This document shows positions 32,721 through 42,999 of a stretch of DNA of 64,000 nt, piece after piece. A program made the translations under genes and the position numbers. The stretch is from Muricea muricata (lineage: Eukaryota > Cnidaria > Anthozoa > Malacalcyonacea > Plexauridae). Numbering within the stretch: the first letter of the stretch is position 1; each line of letters starts with the position of its first letter. Location: the NCBI GenBank assembly GCA_963855995.1, contig OY979726.1, positions 5,562,201-5,626,200 on the forward strand, given 5' to 3'. The notes beneath the pieces were generated by a model. It was not told the origin of the DNA, made no database searches, and saw only the letters and a program-made list of their open reading frames with translations.

Positions 32721-34859
32721 TCAACTATACTATAGTTCAATATTTTGATTTCCCAGTCCGGTTAGTTAGTTGTACAACGTAAATCGACAACAACTTTTGA
32801 CGACTTTTGCATAATAAACCAGATTTTCTTTTTTCATACAAAAGCTAATATTGAAAGTTTAAAACCTCGTTGAAGGAAATTCGAAGCACACAATGTAATT
32901 GACAACTTGCTTTTGTTCTTTGTACAAGTGGCTGAGACTTTTATCGCAGTTTGACGAAGAATCGTTTTACTTTTCCAGATTTGGTATTTGACGTAAAAAA
33001 GTGAACAATAGATATCAAGGATATAGTGAAGCACATAACCTGGGGAACTTATTATTTGATTATTAGGGATATCGATAAACTTCAGGATTTGGATTGAATA
33101 AGAATAGGTTAATATCAGATAGTAAGTTTTAGATTAGATTAGATTAGAGTTTTACCGAATAAGATTACTAATGAGTCTTGAAAGATGAAAGTTAGGATGT
33201 CGGCCATAGATACAGAAGACATACTGTAGATTGATGACGTATACGTAAATAGTTCACTCAAAATGTCTTTAAACGACAAATTTTTACAGATTCCAACGCG
33301 AATATACATCACGAAGGAGCGAAGTGAGCATTGTTCAATCCACAATCGGTACCATGCACTCACTTTTGCATGATAACTATTCTCGCAACAAAGGCGTTTA
33401 ACAGAACGCATTGCATGTATAATTGGTGCACGCGTGCTTGAAAAAACCACGTAATATTTTTATATTTCAAACTAAATACATCCCTTGCCAAGTAACCTAC
33501 ACTATATGGCACTAATTTCGAGCTTTTTTAATTTTCGTGAATGCTAATTTAACTCTAAAAATGATTAGGAAAAATGATTTATATCTCTTTTACAATATGG
33601 ACTATCAAAATTAAAAAAAACTCTAACAGAGAAGTGACGGAAAATTTTCTGTGAGACATTGAGCGCTAAGAATCCACAAATGTTATATTATAAATTGTTT
33701 TATAATACGCAAAAACAAATCAATATAAATTTAGTTTGGGAATATATGCTTTTGATACAAGAGAAGATGCAAATTTTTCATGCCTGAAATAGACCTTACT
33801 CATAATGCGGACGTCAGGGAAAAGAACTGGGACTAGAACGCTGAACCGATCATTACGACCAGAAATATGGGACACTTTGCGCTCGCGCGATCATAAGCGC
33901 TTATTCGCTTGATAATTAATGCTAAGATATTCTGCACACAAGATGGCGTCTTTAAACACCGTTATCAACTAAAAAAGCCAACTTTCAAACAATATTGGAT
34001 CAGTTTGTCATGGAATTTCCTAAAGCTTACATTGCTAAGTTTTTTCCGAACTCTGAAGTTTGCATAAACCGAAAAGATGTTGGCCTATTTCACGATGTTT
34101 CACGCTATGTTTGCCGGAACTAAATACTTTTGTCTATGGATTATATTGTGGAACACATCGAATTCACGAAAATCGTATATGCCGCTGCTAATATTGAGTT
34201 CCGCATGTATGAAATATTTACACGAAGAAAGTGAAAATTTGATATTTTTGATAATTTGATATAGTCTGATTTGGTCGCAATATTGACTTATAATTTGCAT
34301 GATTTCAGCCATTTTGTCCCATTTATATGTGCTACTTAAGCCTCCTAAAACACTGAGCAAACTAGGAAACATTGTGGCGGAAATATTATTAATTTTATTT
34401 TTCCTATGATATTTCCCAGTTTGCCCACCCAAGAAAAACATTTTTGCTTTCGGGGAAGCAAAAACGTTTCCAAACAAATTCAAAAACATTTTTGCTCCGA
34501 AAACAATGTTTACTAGTTTGCCCACATGTTCTAAATGTTTACAGCACGAAAAACATTGATTTCTCGACTAAGCATGCGCAAAAATGTAAATCTGCAACAA
34601 ACAAAGCATGCGAGCTAATGTTTCTCACAAAAATGTTTCCCAATTTGCCCACTCTAGGAAACATGGAGAAACATCGGCAGGAAACCATTTTTCCGCCGAT
34701 GTTTCTCCATGTTTCCTTGATTGTTTCCTAGATTTTCCCAGGGCTTACGAGAGGTTCGTACCGTAAGAGGCCTAATTGGCCTCGTTTAAATGTTACCATC
34801 CTAGTTCTATTCCATTATAAATAAGGTCTATTGAATAACTTCCACACGGCATTTATAGT
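32721..34859. other. Spacer with a repeated AAACAT-rich element
   Basis: No gene recognised. At 34345-34740 there is a non-coding repeat rich in GGAAACAT and TTTGCCCAC words. It contains a perfect 22-bp-arm hairpin at 34660-34721. Confidence 0.45.
34660..34721. repeat. Perfect hairpin, 22-bp arms
   Basis: GGAAACATGGAGAAACATCG plus GC is repeated in inverted orientation (GCCGATGTTTCTCCATGTTT plus CC) around a 16-bp loop. Confidence 0.8.
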
Positions 34860-35281
34860 TCATCGTTGTTTTGAATTTGCAAGTGCTATATTATAATCGA
34901 AAATAGCAAAACTCAACTCTTCCATTGCATCCAAAAGACAAATCAGACCATTATGTGTACTTCTCAGTGGATTAAAGACCTCGTCTAACCATTGCACAAA
35001 TCGGAATCTTGGAGTGCTGGTGGGACCAGTATCAAAGCTCTCGATCCACAACTGCAAATCGATGCCCATATCCACCGTCCAATAGAAACGTCGCATTTCC
35101 TCCTTGAATTCTGGTGCCATCATCTCAAAGTCATCCGAATCTTTTCCAGGAAGGCCGAGATGATATCTGTAAAATTCTACCACTAAAAGCATGAAAATAT
35201 TCATGGATTCTTTGAGATCCCCAAGGTGGAAAAGAATAGAACCAGACTGCTGAAACACTTTCAAATGTATCTTTATAATGT
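34860..35281 (-). CDS. Diverged IRG-like C-terminal exon
   Basis: The minus-strand exon follows a good acceptor (TTAATTTTTTGTAG, ending at 35282) and is open for 140 codons to the stop at 34860. It has no own ATG at the exon edge. The helical sequence FYRYHLGLPGKDSDDFEMMA aligns in spacing with DYREILGIPVNESDEFKKLA of the exon at 38787-39205, and the two have nearly equal length after it. The GSIIACAI-type glycine-rich segment is not conserved. It looks like the C-terminal helical part of an interferon-inducible (IRG) GTPase relative. No GTPase exon was found upstream. Confidence 0.4.
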
Positions 35282-36183
35282 CTACAAAAAATTAAATATA
35301 AGATAGAGCCAACTAATTTTTGTAAGTTCTTTGTAAGATAACCAATAGGAGAACTTTTTATTTTTATGGTCGAATCTCTTTTATCTATTGTAGTGATAAA
35401 ATATTAAAAGAGATGATTTAGAATCTCATCATCAAGCAATATTTAACAATTATTGAATGAGTTTGAGCATTGCATGAAGAATTATCATGTCCGACGCTTG
35501 TCGTTATCAACCGAAGCCATTCAAAGGCCAATTAAGTGAGTGCGCATCTGTGTGTTAAATTGTTCAAAAAAGCAAAATTCGCTAGTGCCGATTCAAGTTT
35601 CGCACAAGTGAAATAAAGACGAAATTAATCGAAAGGCCCAAAAAAGTAATCCTCTTTAATTTTATTTTACAGCAAAACTAATTGCAACGTATTCACGAAG
35701 ATCTAACGTAAATTTTCATAATTGTATTACACTAAAATTTTAATCGAATATTCATTTGTCAAATGTTTGATATGTTCAACCACTTTAATACAGTGGCCGT
35801 TTGACAACCTGAAGTAATTACTCTAAATGGTTTATTAATAAGTGGGTAATTTATCCTTGGATGAACCTCTTTGGCACCAGTAATAAATTTTACCCACTTA
35901 TCTGAACAGCCTAAATACTTCCAGTTATCTACCTACTCGTTAATATCCTTAATAGCATCTTACGAGGGTCTTTACTATGATATAATGTATACATAATGCA
36001 CATTATTCATACTGGCTGCCACCGCCGAAGAGAACTGGGACGAGAACAACAAAGGGAGGCTAGTGGGGCCTCCAATGAAGGAAGGACGAACACAGGCTGA
36101 TTTGAATAGTGATGATCTACGCTCTAAATATACTGTAAAACATTTTTAAAATTATCTACACCGGCAATTGTTTATGTCGTGAT
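35282..36183. other. Spacer without recognisable gene
   Basis: AT-rich, with only short frames. No upstream exon of the IRG-like piece could be identified here. Confidence 0.4.
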
Positions 36184-36352
36184 ATGCCACGTCACTGCTG
36201 TGTCCCACATTGTACAAAGAAGGGGTACAAAGACGAGAGTGGCAACAAAATTTCTTACTTTCAATTTCTGAACGACAAAACTTTAGAGGAAATGGCTTCA
36301 TGCTATTAGGAGAGAAGAAGGAAAGTACTTTAAGATTTCAAACACTACCACG
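36184..36352 (+). pseudogene. THAP zinc-finger domain fragment
   Basis: The ATG at 36184 opens MPRHCCVPHCTKKGYKD and NKISYFQF, the start of a C2CH THAP domain (C-x2-4-C). After about 36285 the homologous sequence continues one frame over (WLHAIRREEGKYFKI), so a one-base shift breaks it. The C-terminal CxxH half is absent, cut off near the Penelope-like 3' end that starts at about 36400. It derives from a THAP gene or a THAP-type transposase. Confidence 0.65.
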
Positions 36353-36399
36353 GTATTAAAGCCCAGACAACAGCTTTAAATAGAGCCATAACATACTAA

Positions 36400-37455
36400 A
36401 CAGAAACAAATTTTAAAAATATTTGATAGAGCTAACGTTTCGTTGCTACACTTGCAACATCTTCAGAGCAATAAAGGTATTACAATATGTACAAAAGCTT
36501 TATATAAAGCGAAATATTCTAAGGTTACAAAAAACGGTTAAAGATTTAAAATAGGCAAATCATAGTGATTTAACAATAACAACACTAAGGACATATAACA
36601 TTATGAGATATAAGATAAGATATATACAAAGGTTCATGCAAGGTTAATAGTAGGATCAATTATACAAAGTTTAAGGCATAGAAGTAAGATTGGCATTAAG
36701 TGAGGGTTTAAGTTTGGAGATGAGTAAACTTTCTCTTAATAAAAGTTCAAAGGATGAAGAACAAGTGTAGAGAACGGAGAAATCTCGTCTCGGACGTAGA
36801 AGACGGTTTTTCAAAAATTTTGTTAAAAAACCATCTCACTATTCTGTCAAAAAGTTTTCAGGATAACCATTTAAAATTATAATCTTTTTAAATTTTTCAA
36901 CTTCAGCATGGAAAATAGCATAAGACGATGAAATATTAAACTAGCGGAATAAAAGAGTACTTATTAAACCTTTTTGTACGAAATAGGAATGAAACTATCA
37001 AAACTAGTAAACAAACCCGTTAACGTAGGCTTCCGGTAAACGGATGGTCGACAAAAAGCCGTCAGAAAACATAATATTTACATCAAGAAAATGAAGGCAA
37101 TGATCTTTTTCATTTTCATACGTGAATTTAATATTAGGATGTTTTGAATTTAAATATTCAAGAAAAGGTATGATATGGTCACGTGACCGAAAAATGGCTC
37201 AAAATGTACAAATGGTTTAAAATGTACAGGGCAACATTTGACCCATTTAATTTCATGGAAAGACAGGAAAATGTTAGCTAGCAACGGACCAAGAAGCGAA
37301 CCCATAGCAACACCATCAACTTGATCATAAAATTTTCCGTTAAATATGGAACGACAATTTTTAACAGCTAAATTCAAAAATTTGACAAACTCAAACCGCG
37401 AAAAACCATGAAAAATTTCCGAATAACATGTGATACATTTTGAATGAAATCTCAA
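36400..37455 (-). mobile_element. Penelope-like element relic, minus strand
   Basis: The minus strand gives RT blocks FYDQVDGVAMGSLLGPLLANIFL and HEIKWVKCCP. After a deletion that removed the catalytic YxDD motif come DHIIPFLEYLNSKHPNIKF and HFLDVNIMF. The 3' end carries a hammerhead-like hairpin at 36426-36476. The endonuclease domain is missing. Confidence 0.65.
36426..36476 (-). ncRNA. Hammerhead-like motif, degenerate
   Basis: On the minus strand, CTGAAGA is followed by GTTGC/GCAAC and GAAACGTTAG. The core is right, but no short stem III ending in UH can be drawn. Confidence 0.35.
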
Positions 37456-37472
37456 TACTTATAAAAAAAACG

Positions 37473-38249
37473 CATGATTGTGGACTTGCTAAGTTCTCCA
37501 ATTTCGATTTAGAAGCTGTCTTTTATGTCCGCGATTGCACTTTATCATTGGGCTCAACTCGTTGACTTTAGCACTCAAAACCTCATTTTAAGCTCTAAAA
37601 CGTCGCCCTGATCGATTTGAGACGGCAACTTTTAGTGTGCAATCTGAGCATGTTTTTACGCTCAGATCGCTACCAGAACGCCTAGAACGCGATTTTGATG
37701 ATTATAAAAGCGTTTCTTTTCAGTTTCAAAGCAGGTTGTAGGTTTCTCATTTCAAGATGCTATTTTGCAGATGTCGATAGTTTGAGCGCCGAAAACATGA
37801 TTGCGGACTTACTAAGTTCTCCAATTTAGATTTAGAAGCTGTGTTTTAGGTCCGCGATTGCAATATATCATTGGGCTAAACTCGTTCACTTTAGCACTCA
37901 AAACATCATTTTAAGCTCTAAAACGTCGGCGTGATCGATTTGATACGGCGATTTTTAGTTGGCAGTCTGAGAATTTTTTTACGCTCAAATCGCTTCCAAA
38001 ACGCCTAAAACGCTATTTTGATGATTTTAAGAGCGTTTCTTTTCAGTGTCAAAGCATGTTGTAGGTTTCTCATTTCAACATGCTTATTTTGCTGATTTTG
38101 ATTTTTTGAGCGCCGAAAACATGATTGCGGACTTACTAAGTTCTCCAATTTCGATTTAGAAGCTGTGTTTTAGGTCCGCGATTGCAATATATCATTGGGC
38201 TCAAGTCGTTGACTTTAGCACTGAAAACATCATTTTAAGCTCTAAAACG
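37473..38249. repeat. 323-bp tandem repeat, about 2.4 copies
   Basis: Units start with CATGATTG.GGACTT at 37473, 37796 and 38120 (spacings 323 and 324 bp). Each carries AAGTTCTCCAATTT, GGTCCGCGATTGCA and AGCTCTAAAACGT. The last unit ends at about 38249, where a palindrome begins. Confidence 0.85.
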
Positions 38250-38355
38250 TGTTGAGCGCGTACGGTTTTTATTAACTCTTGAATTATTACAAACTCACTC
38301 GTTTGCTTGTAATAATTCACCCGTGAATTAAAACCTTACGCGCTCACCAACCAGG
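38250..38355. repeat. Palindromic repeat with GAGCGCGTACG-type ends
   Basis: GTTGAGCGCGTACGGTTTTTA is inverted near 38325-38350 (TTAAAACCTTACGCGCTCACCAAC), with an inner ATTATTACAA/TTGTAATAAT stem. Same family as 17520-17652. Confidence 0.65.
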
Positions 38356-38786
38356 AAGTAATCTTTATTTCTTTTACACGAATGTCTGATGTGATTTATG
38401 TTTGAAGGAAAAATTTAATATTCTGAAAGAAAAGAACAATTTCTTGCTTAACAAAAGATCGCAGTCATGTATTGTTTGGGAGACACTTGTTTTTTGCTAA
38501 TTTGTTCCGAGCAAAGTTGTTTTATCGTTGGCCAATTACTATTTCTTACAACACGAAAAACCATCTTTGTTTTATGAGACTGGACATAATTCACAATTAT
38601 TTTCTTATAATATAACAGGAAAACCACCGTCTAATTAGCTGACAGTATGACGTCATAGATAGGAAATTGCTTGTAGTGTTACTATACAATATAACACAAT
38701 ATACAATACAATTCAGTGTAACATATACAGTATGCTAACAAAAAAAGTCATTTTTGATCTAAAAATTGTGTCCTTGTATTTTCATG

Positions 38787-39205
38787 TCAGTTATTGGTCG
38801 AACGAGCAAACTCGGCATCCAAGATTTCTAAAGCAACACCTTCCAGTTCATCAATAGCTCGATTCAGGTAGGCGCCCGTGAAGGCAGCTGATATTGCGCA
38901 CGCTATGATCGATCCCGCAATTGGAATATATTTTGCAACTTCTTCAGCACCAAGTTTAAGGGTAGCTTCACCGGCTATCTCCGCGAACAATTTCAGTGCA
39001 GTTGTGCAGCCATATTTGAAAACTTTCTCTTGCTGCTCTTTAGCTAATTTTTTAAATTCATCGGACTCATTTACAGGAATGCCAAGTATTTCACGGTAAT
39101 CTCTCGTTTCGTTAAATATGACAGCAAGGTCTAAAACGGCTCCTACTCCAGGGACAGGTATGGCACTTGTCGGAGCTGTCATGGCTACCGCAATAGCTGC
39201 TCGCT
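38787..39205 (-). CDS. IRG-type GTPase C-terminal exon
   Basis: The exon starts at 39205 after acceptor CTTAATTTAG (the preceding frame is not exonic) and ends at the stop at 38787. It encodes the C-terminal helical domain of IRG-like immunity GTPases: APTSAIPVPGVGAVLDLA, DYREILGIPVNESDEFKKLA, AEEVAKYIPIAGSIIACAI and AFTGAYLNRAIDELEG. In the family this follows an N-terminal Ras-like GTPase domain with a P-loop, but no such exon lies upstream before the inverted-terminus element at 39679. The gene is therefore incomplete here, either truncated by that insertion or with distant 5' exons. Confidence 0.6.
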
Positions 39206-39678
39206 CTAAATTAAGACAGAACAAGTGTATAAAATTTATGACCTGAGGATACTACCGTTAGTTTTCTTTGTAATTTTGTACAACAGATATGCAAGCGGAC
39301 AAAAACTTTTTCCAAACTCGAAATTTTGCAAAGCTCCAACTTGCTTGCCTGTATTAATTCACAATCTCGCAGCTAGTGCCTGCGATCCTCTGCGGAGAAA
39401 TCGTAAGGCTGTGCGAAAAAGCTTTATAGAATGCAAGAAATTCGCTACATTCCATTATTGTCGGATCCAGTACGGTAGGTAGGCGCGCAATATTACACAA
39501 TATTACTCTTATACTTGAACAATGGGCAACTATTATATGTCCTATTGATCAGTGGATAGGACGTAGCATAATTAAATTTGGTCGTGGTTCATTATGTGAA
39601 TAATACAAAAAAGCAACTGTAAGATACCTTAATTGTAAATGTTAACTGGGTTGCTTAATCTGTATATATTAAGGATCA
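39206..39678. other. Spacer upstream of the IRG-like exon
   Basis: Presumed intron sequence of the IRG-like gene on the minus strand. The plus strand has an ATG-less frame (39225-39482), which I do not accept as a gene. Confidence 0.35.
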
Positions 39679-40046
39679 GTAGTATAGTAGGTGCCGATCG
39701 TGTCGGATTTTCTAGGGGGGAGAGGGGACGCAAGGGGGGAGGGGGCGCAAAAGTGTGAAGCGCAGATTTTTGTAGGGCGTGCAAGGGAGCGCAAGTCAGG
39801 CTGTGCATAGTGCATGAGGTTGCGCAACCTCATTAAATACTCTGCTCTAATTGGTCGAGCAACTGCGCTTAGTATGTGTGTGACGTCGTGGGTGTACGTA
39901 CGAGAGTATATGTATGAGAGAGCCAAGGAGCTCGGCTCCGGAGCCAAGGAGCTCGGTCCGTCCATATTTGTGAAATCTCCACCTGTACTGGCAAGGGAAG
40001 AAATGGTGCCTTACAAGCGCAACCTAAATTTTTCAGAGTTACCTCT

Positions 40047-40352
40047 TGGTTCGATGCACATCATTTTGCAATTGGTTATACCAAACACTATGATCAGGAA
40101 AAAGTTGTTCTAAAACTGGAAGTTAACACGACTTATCAGGCTGGGGAGTATTTAGAAGAAAAAAAAGAGCAGTTAACGGAGATGAGTAAAATAGTAATAT
40201 TCAAAACGAAGTTAACGCAAACCAGAAAGAAGTTTAACGTATGTAAGATAGTGCAACACGGAGATTGGGCTGGTGTGCTAGACTACGATGAAGTGTCGTT
40301 GTTCCTTGGAAAAAGAAACAAGGTGCGCTTAATGTGTTGGATGTCAAGCTGA
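40047..40352 (+). other. Unrecognised coding-like frame inside the inverted-terminus element
   Basis: A frame of 101 codons without ATG: WFDAHHFAIGYTKHYDQEKV, TYQAGEYLEEKKEQLTEM, HGDWAGVLDYDEVSLFLG. The composition is protein-like (balanced, helical). It may be an exon remnant carried by the element. The function is unknown. Confidence 0.3.
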
Positions 40353-41049
40353 TGTCAAGCTGATGCCAAGGGACAAAAACGTAAACTACTGGTAACGGAG
40401 AATGAAACAGTATACAAATTCAAACGATCGAAGTTGGAGAACAATGTGGAAACTGGACAATGTGTTTGAATACCGTTTATTTGTGTTATATTGTTATATT
40501 TATATTATTCCAAACGTCAATCCGCGTCTTAATTTATGCAACTGACAAACCTCGCAACACATGATTTTGCTAATGTACAAATTGATAACTTTCGAGTATG
40601 CGAATTCGTGTTAATCAACTCTTAATTGACAGCACGTGACAGCACTTGACAACACATAGCAGCGAATATAGGTGCCGTTGAGAAATATGCTGTAGACAAT
40701 AACAAACTGAAGGTAAACGGGAACTGGGGAAGTAGCAAAAGTTAACAAGAAGCTGTAGATTAACAAACGGCTATAAAGTAGCAAGAAGAAATCAAACAAC
40801 CGTAGTCTACTACTCTACTGTGCTTTTAAGTCACAATTAAGTAGCCAGAAATAAAAACTGTAGATAAACAAACATCAACAGTTATGAAATACACAGGATA
40901 GATAAAGCCAAACTGTGGATAATCGGCAGAAATGAAAACAAATTTAGGATTCAATCTTAGGATTCAATTATTTGTTGATTGGCAATTGATTTGTAAATGA
41001 CAAATATAATTTACGTAGTAATTGCACTGTGCTAAAGCTGGCAAAACCT

Positions 41050-41400
41050 AGAACAAACACATTGAAACGAAGTTTCAGCTACCATGCAGCTAAACCTGGA
41101 ATAAACTGCCAACTGATCTTCAAAATCTGAGTATATCTGATAAGGTATTCAAACATAACTTAGAAGATTTTATTGATGAAAATCCTTCATTTCTGAGTAA
41201 CTTTTCAAGTTATCTATAACTGCTAAATCTCTATTTTGTATTACAGTTCTATCATTACTAATCTACTTGTTTTATATCAGTAATTCTAATGTAATATGCA
41301 TGCCATTCATTCTTGTATTTTGACAATTCTATTTCATTATTTTTACACGGCCTTATGAAAAGCAACCTTTTTAATTACTTTGTTAATAATATTGATAATA
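41050..41400 (+). pseudogene. LINE 3' tail fragment
   Basis: Frames give FSYHAAK, then WNKLPTDLQNLSISDKVFKH and LEDFIDENPSFLSNF with a stop, the typical C-terminal end of LINE ORF2 (SY.A.K.WN.LP..L). An AT-rich 3' UTR follows. It lies inside the inverted-terminus element. Confidence 0.5.
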
Positions 41401-41722
41401 ATATAATATTTATCTATATTAACGTAGAAATGTATGAAGAATTTTAAATACTAATAATAAATGACTTGACTACGCATGCTCGCCAAGTGTACATACATCC
41501 TCATACTACTCTCGTGCGTGCAACCATGATGTCACACACATACCAAACGCAGTTGCTCGATCAATCAGAGCACAGTATTTTAATGAGGCTGCACAGCCTC
41601 CTGCACCAGCTCAATATGCATGCGCAGCCTCACTTGTGCCCCCTTTCAACCCTCCCCCGTAAAAAATCTGCGGCCACCTTCGCCCCTAGAAAATCCGGCT
41701 CGATCGGTACCTACTATACTAC

Positions 41723-42195
41723 AATGATACATACATTATTTGCGTAAACTAACACCGACTACGTAAATCGATAAGAGATATTATTAAGACGTGCTGTATC
41801 ATAACTTCCATTCCGATCGGGCTCGAAATGACAGATCTTTAGTCTCAGCTTGGCTTCGTGAATAACTAAAATTGCCCGAATTCTATCAAGAGGGATTGGT
41901 CAGACTAATTATCAAAGAGCCAATCAAAGAACTATATTCTCGTCTGCATTTTCGCAGAGCCTCATGATTCTTCCATAGAGGATCGCGGACTTCGGCTACG
42001 AGATTGTATTAACTCATAGAATAATAAATCTTGTGTGTAAAAAATTGTCGAAATTAACGGTAATGTCCTAACTATATACCGCTAACGGTACATGCACGTG
42101 TCGGCAGCGGAGTCAAAAGCGCAAAAAGATATAGGATGCTTTACTGCCTACAACGATACAAAATTACTGGATTTGTCGTTTCGTTTACATGCGGT
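41723..42195. other. Spacer without recognisable gene
   Basis: Nothing recognisable. Part of it may be decayed Penelope-like 3' sequence. Confidence 0.35.
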
Positions 42196-42832
42196 TCTTG
42201 ACGTCAATGGAAACCTAAAACTACACTGAAATCATTAAAATAGTTGCTGAGTATGTTTCCTTCTATGCCTACAAGTTGATACGAGTTCATTTCTAGAGTT
42301 CAGGGAGCTTAGCTTTGGATGGCAAATGATTATGTACTTTTCATGTAAACATAAATTACATTTCTTTGTATGGCTGGAGTATCCTCTACATTTCTTAATA
42401 ATTTTCCATGACACAGGTCAGCGAAGTCGATCTTAGAGTCTATTAATCTTCAAATGTATTTACTTAGAGCAGTTCTGTTCTTGTGTTTTGGATTTCTGAA
42501 TGAATTTGTGTGGTTGTTGTACCTCGTTTTAAACGCGCCTTCGGTTATAACCACGCACGTTTTCTCTTCCTGGTTATCATTTCTTTTTACCGTTGCTTGA
42601 TAAACAATTCCCTTTGTTTGGCACTTACCAGGCAGTGGGCAGGTATCTTTGTTACGGCAGTTGCAGTTGTCTACGGAGGCTGTGTTTGGTTGGGTTTTGG
42701 TGAGCAGGCGCTTGTTGTGGGAAGATTTAATGGTAGCGACGTTTGGCATGCAACTGTAGCTGAGTTTCAATGTGTTCCTGTTGCATATTTTCCGTAAGGA
42801 GTGACTAGGTGGGAAACATTTGGCTTCGCTGT
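42196..42832 (-). mobile_element. Penelope-like element fragment, minus strand
   Basis: The minus strand reads NRNTLKLSYSCMPNV, CNCRNKDTCPLPGKCQ and IVYQATVKR, then a GIY-YIG-related EGAFKTRYNNHTNSF. It continues in another frame to CNLCLHEKYIII and RNEL-type blocks near 42280. The stretch 42200-42415 is repeated in inverted orientation at 47205-47430, on the other side of Gypsy-2. It is the C-terminal third only. Confidence 0.65.
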
Positions 42833-42987
42833 TGTAGTGATCATGTGACTAGGGCCAAGCCCCGGACATGGACAGAGAGAAGAGCATGTGCTGAGGACGA
42901 TATGTGAAGGGACATTAGATTAAGTAAGCTCATAAAGATTGGTTTGTAAACGGGTTTTAATAAAATATAAATTAAGAGAATACAACA
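42833..42987 (+). repeat. 5' LTR of Gypsy-2
   Basis: TGTAGTGATCATG...GAATACAACA, 155 bp. It shares the TGTAGTG start with the Gypsy-1 LTR but is otherwise different. Confidence 0.9.
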
Positions 42988-42999
42988 TTGGCGACGAGG

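Larger units (their letters stand above)
39679..41722. mobile_element. 2.04-kb element with about 250-bp inverted termini
   Basis: The ends GTAGTATAGTAGGTGCCGAT at 39679 and ATCGGTACCTACTATACTAC at 41722 are inverted. The arms match imperfectly over about 250 bp, with CGAGCAACTGCG and GAGCAACC..CATTAA-type blocks pairing with 41468-41700. The interior holds an unrecognised ORF and a LINE tail, so it is a composite. No clear target duplication or transposase was found. Confidence 0.6.

Noticed and set aside
33139-33450. 103-codon minus-strand frame
   Set aside because: No recognisable motif, no homologous copy in the window and no splice context.
34100-34525. 141-codon minus-strand frame
   Set aside because: It runs through a non-coding AAACAT-rich repeat; the composition reflects the repeat.
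39225-39482. Plus-strand frame with a hydrophobic start, five cysteines and a GTAGGT-like donor, resembling a small secreted cysteine-rich protein
   Set aside because: It has no ATG in the frame, no clear acceptor, and lies opposite the likely intron of the IRG-like gene. Chance cannot be excluded.
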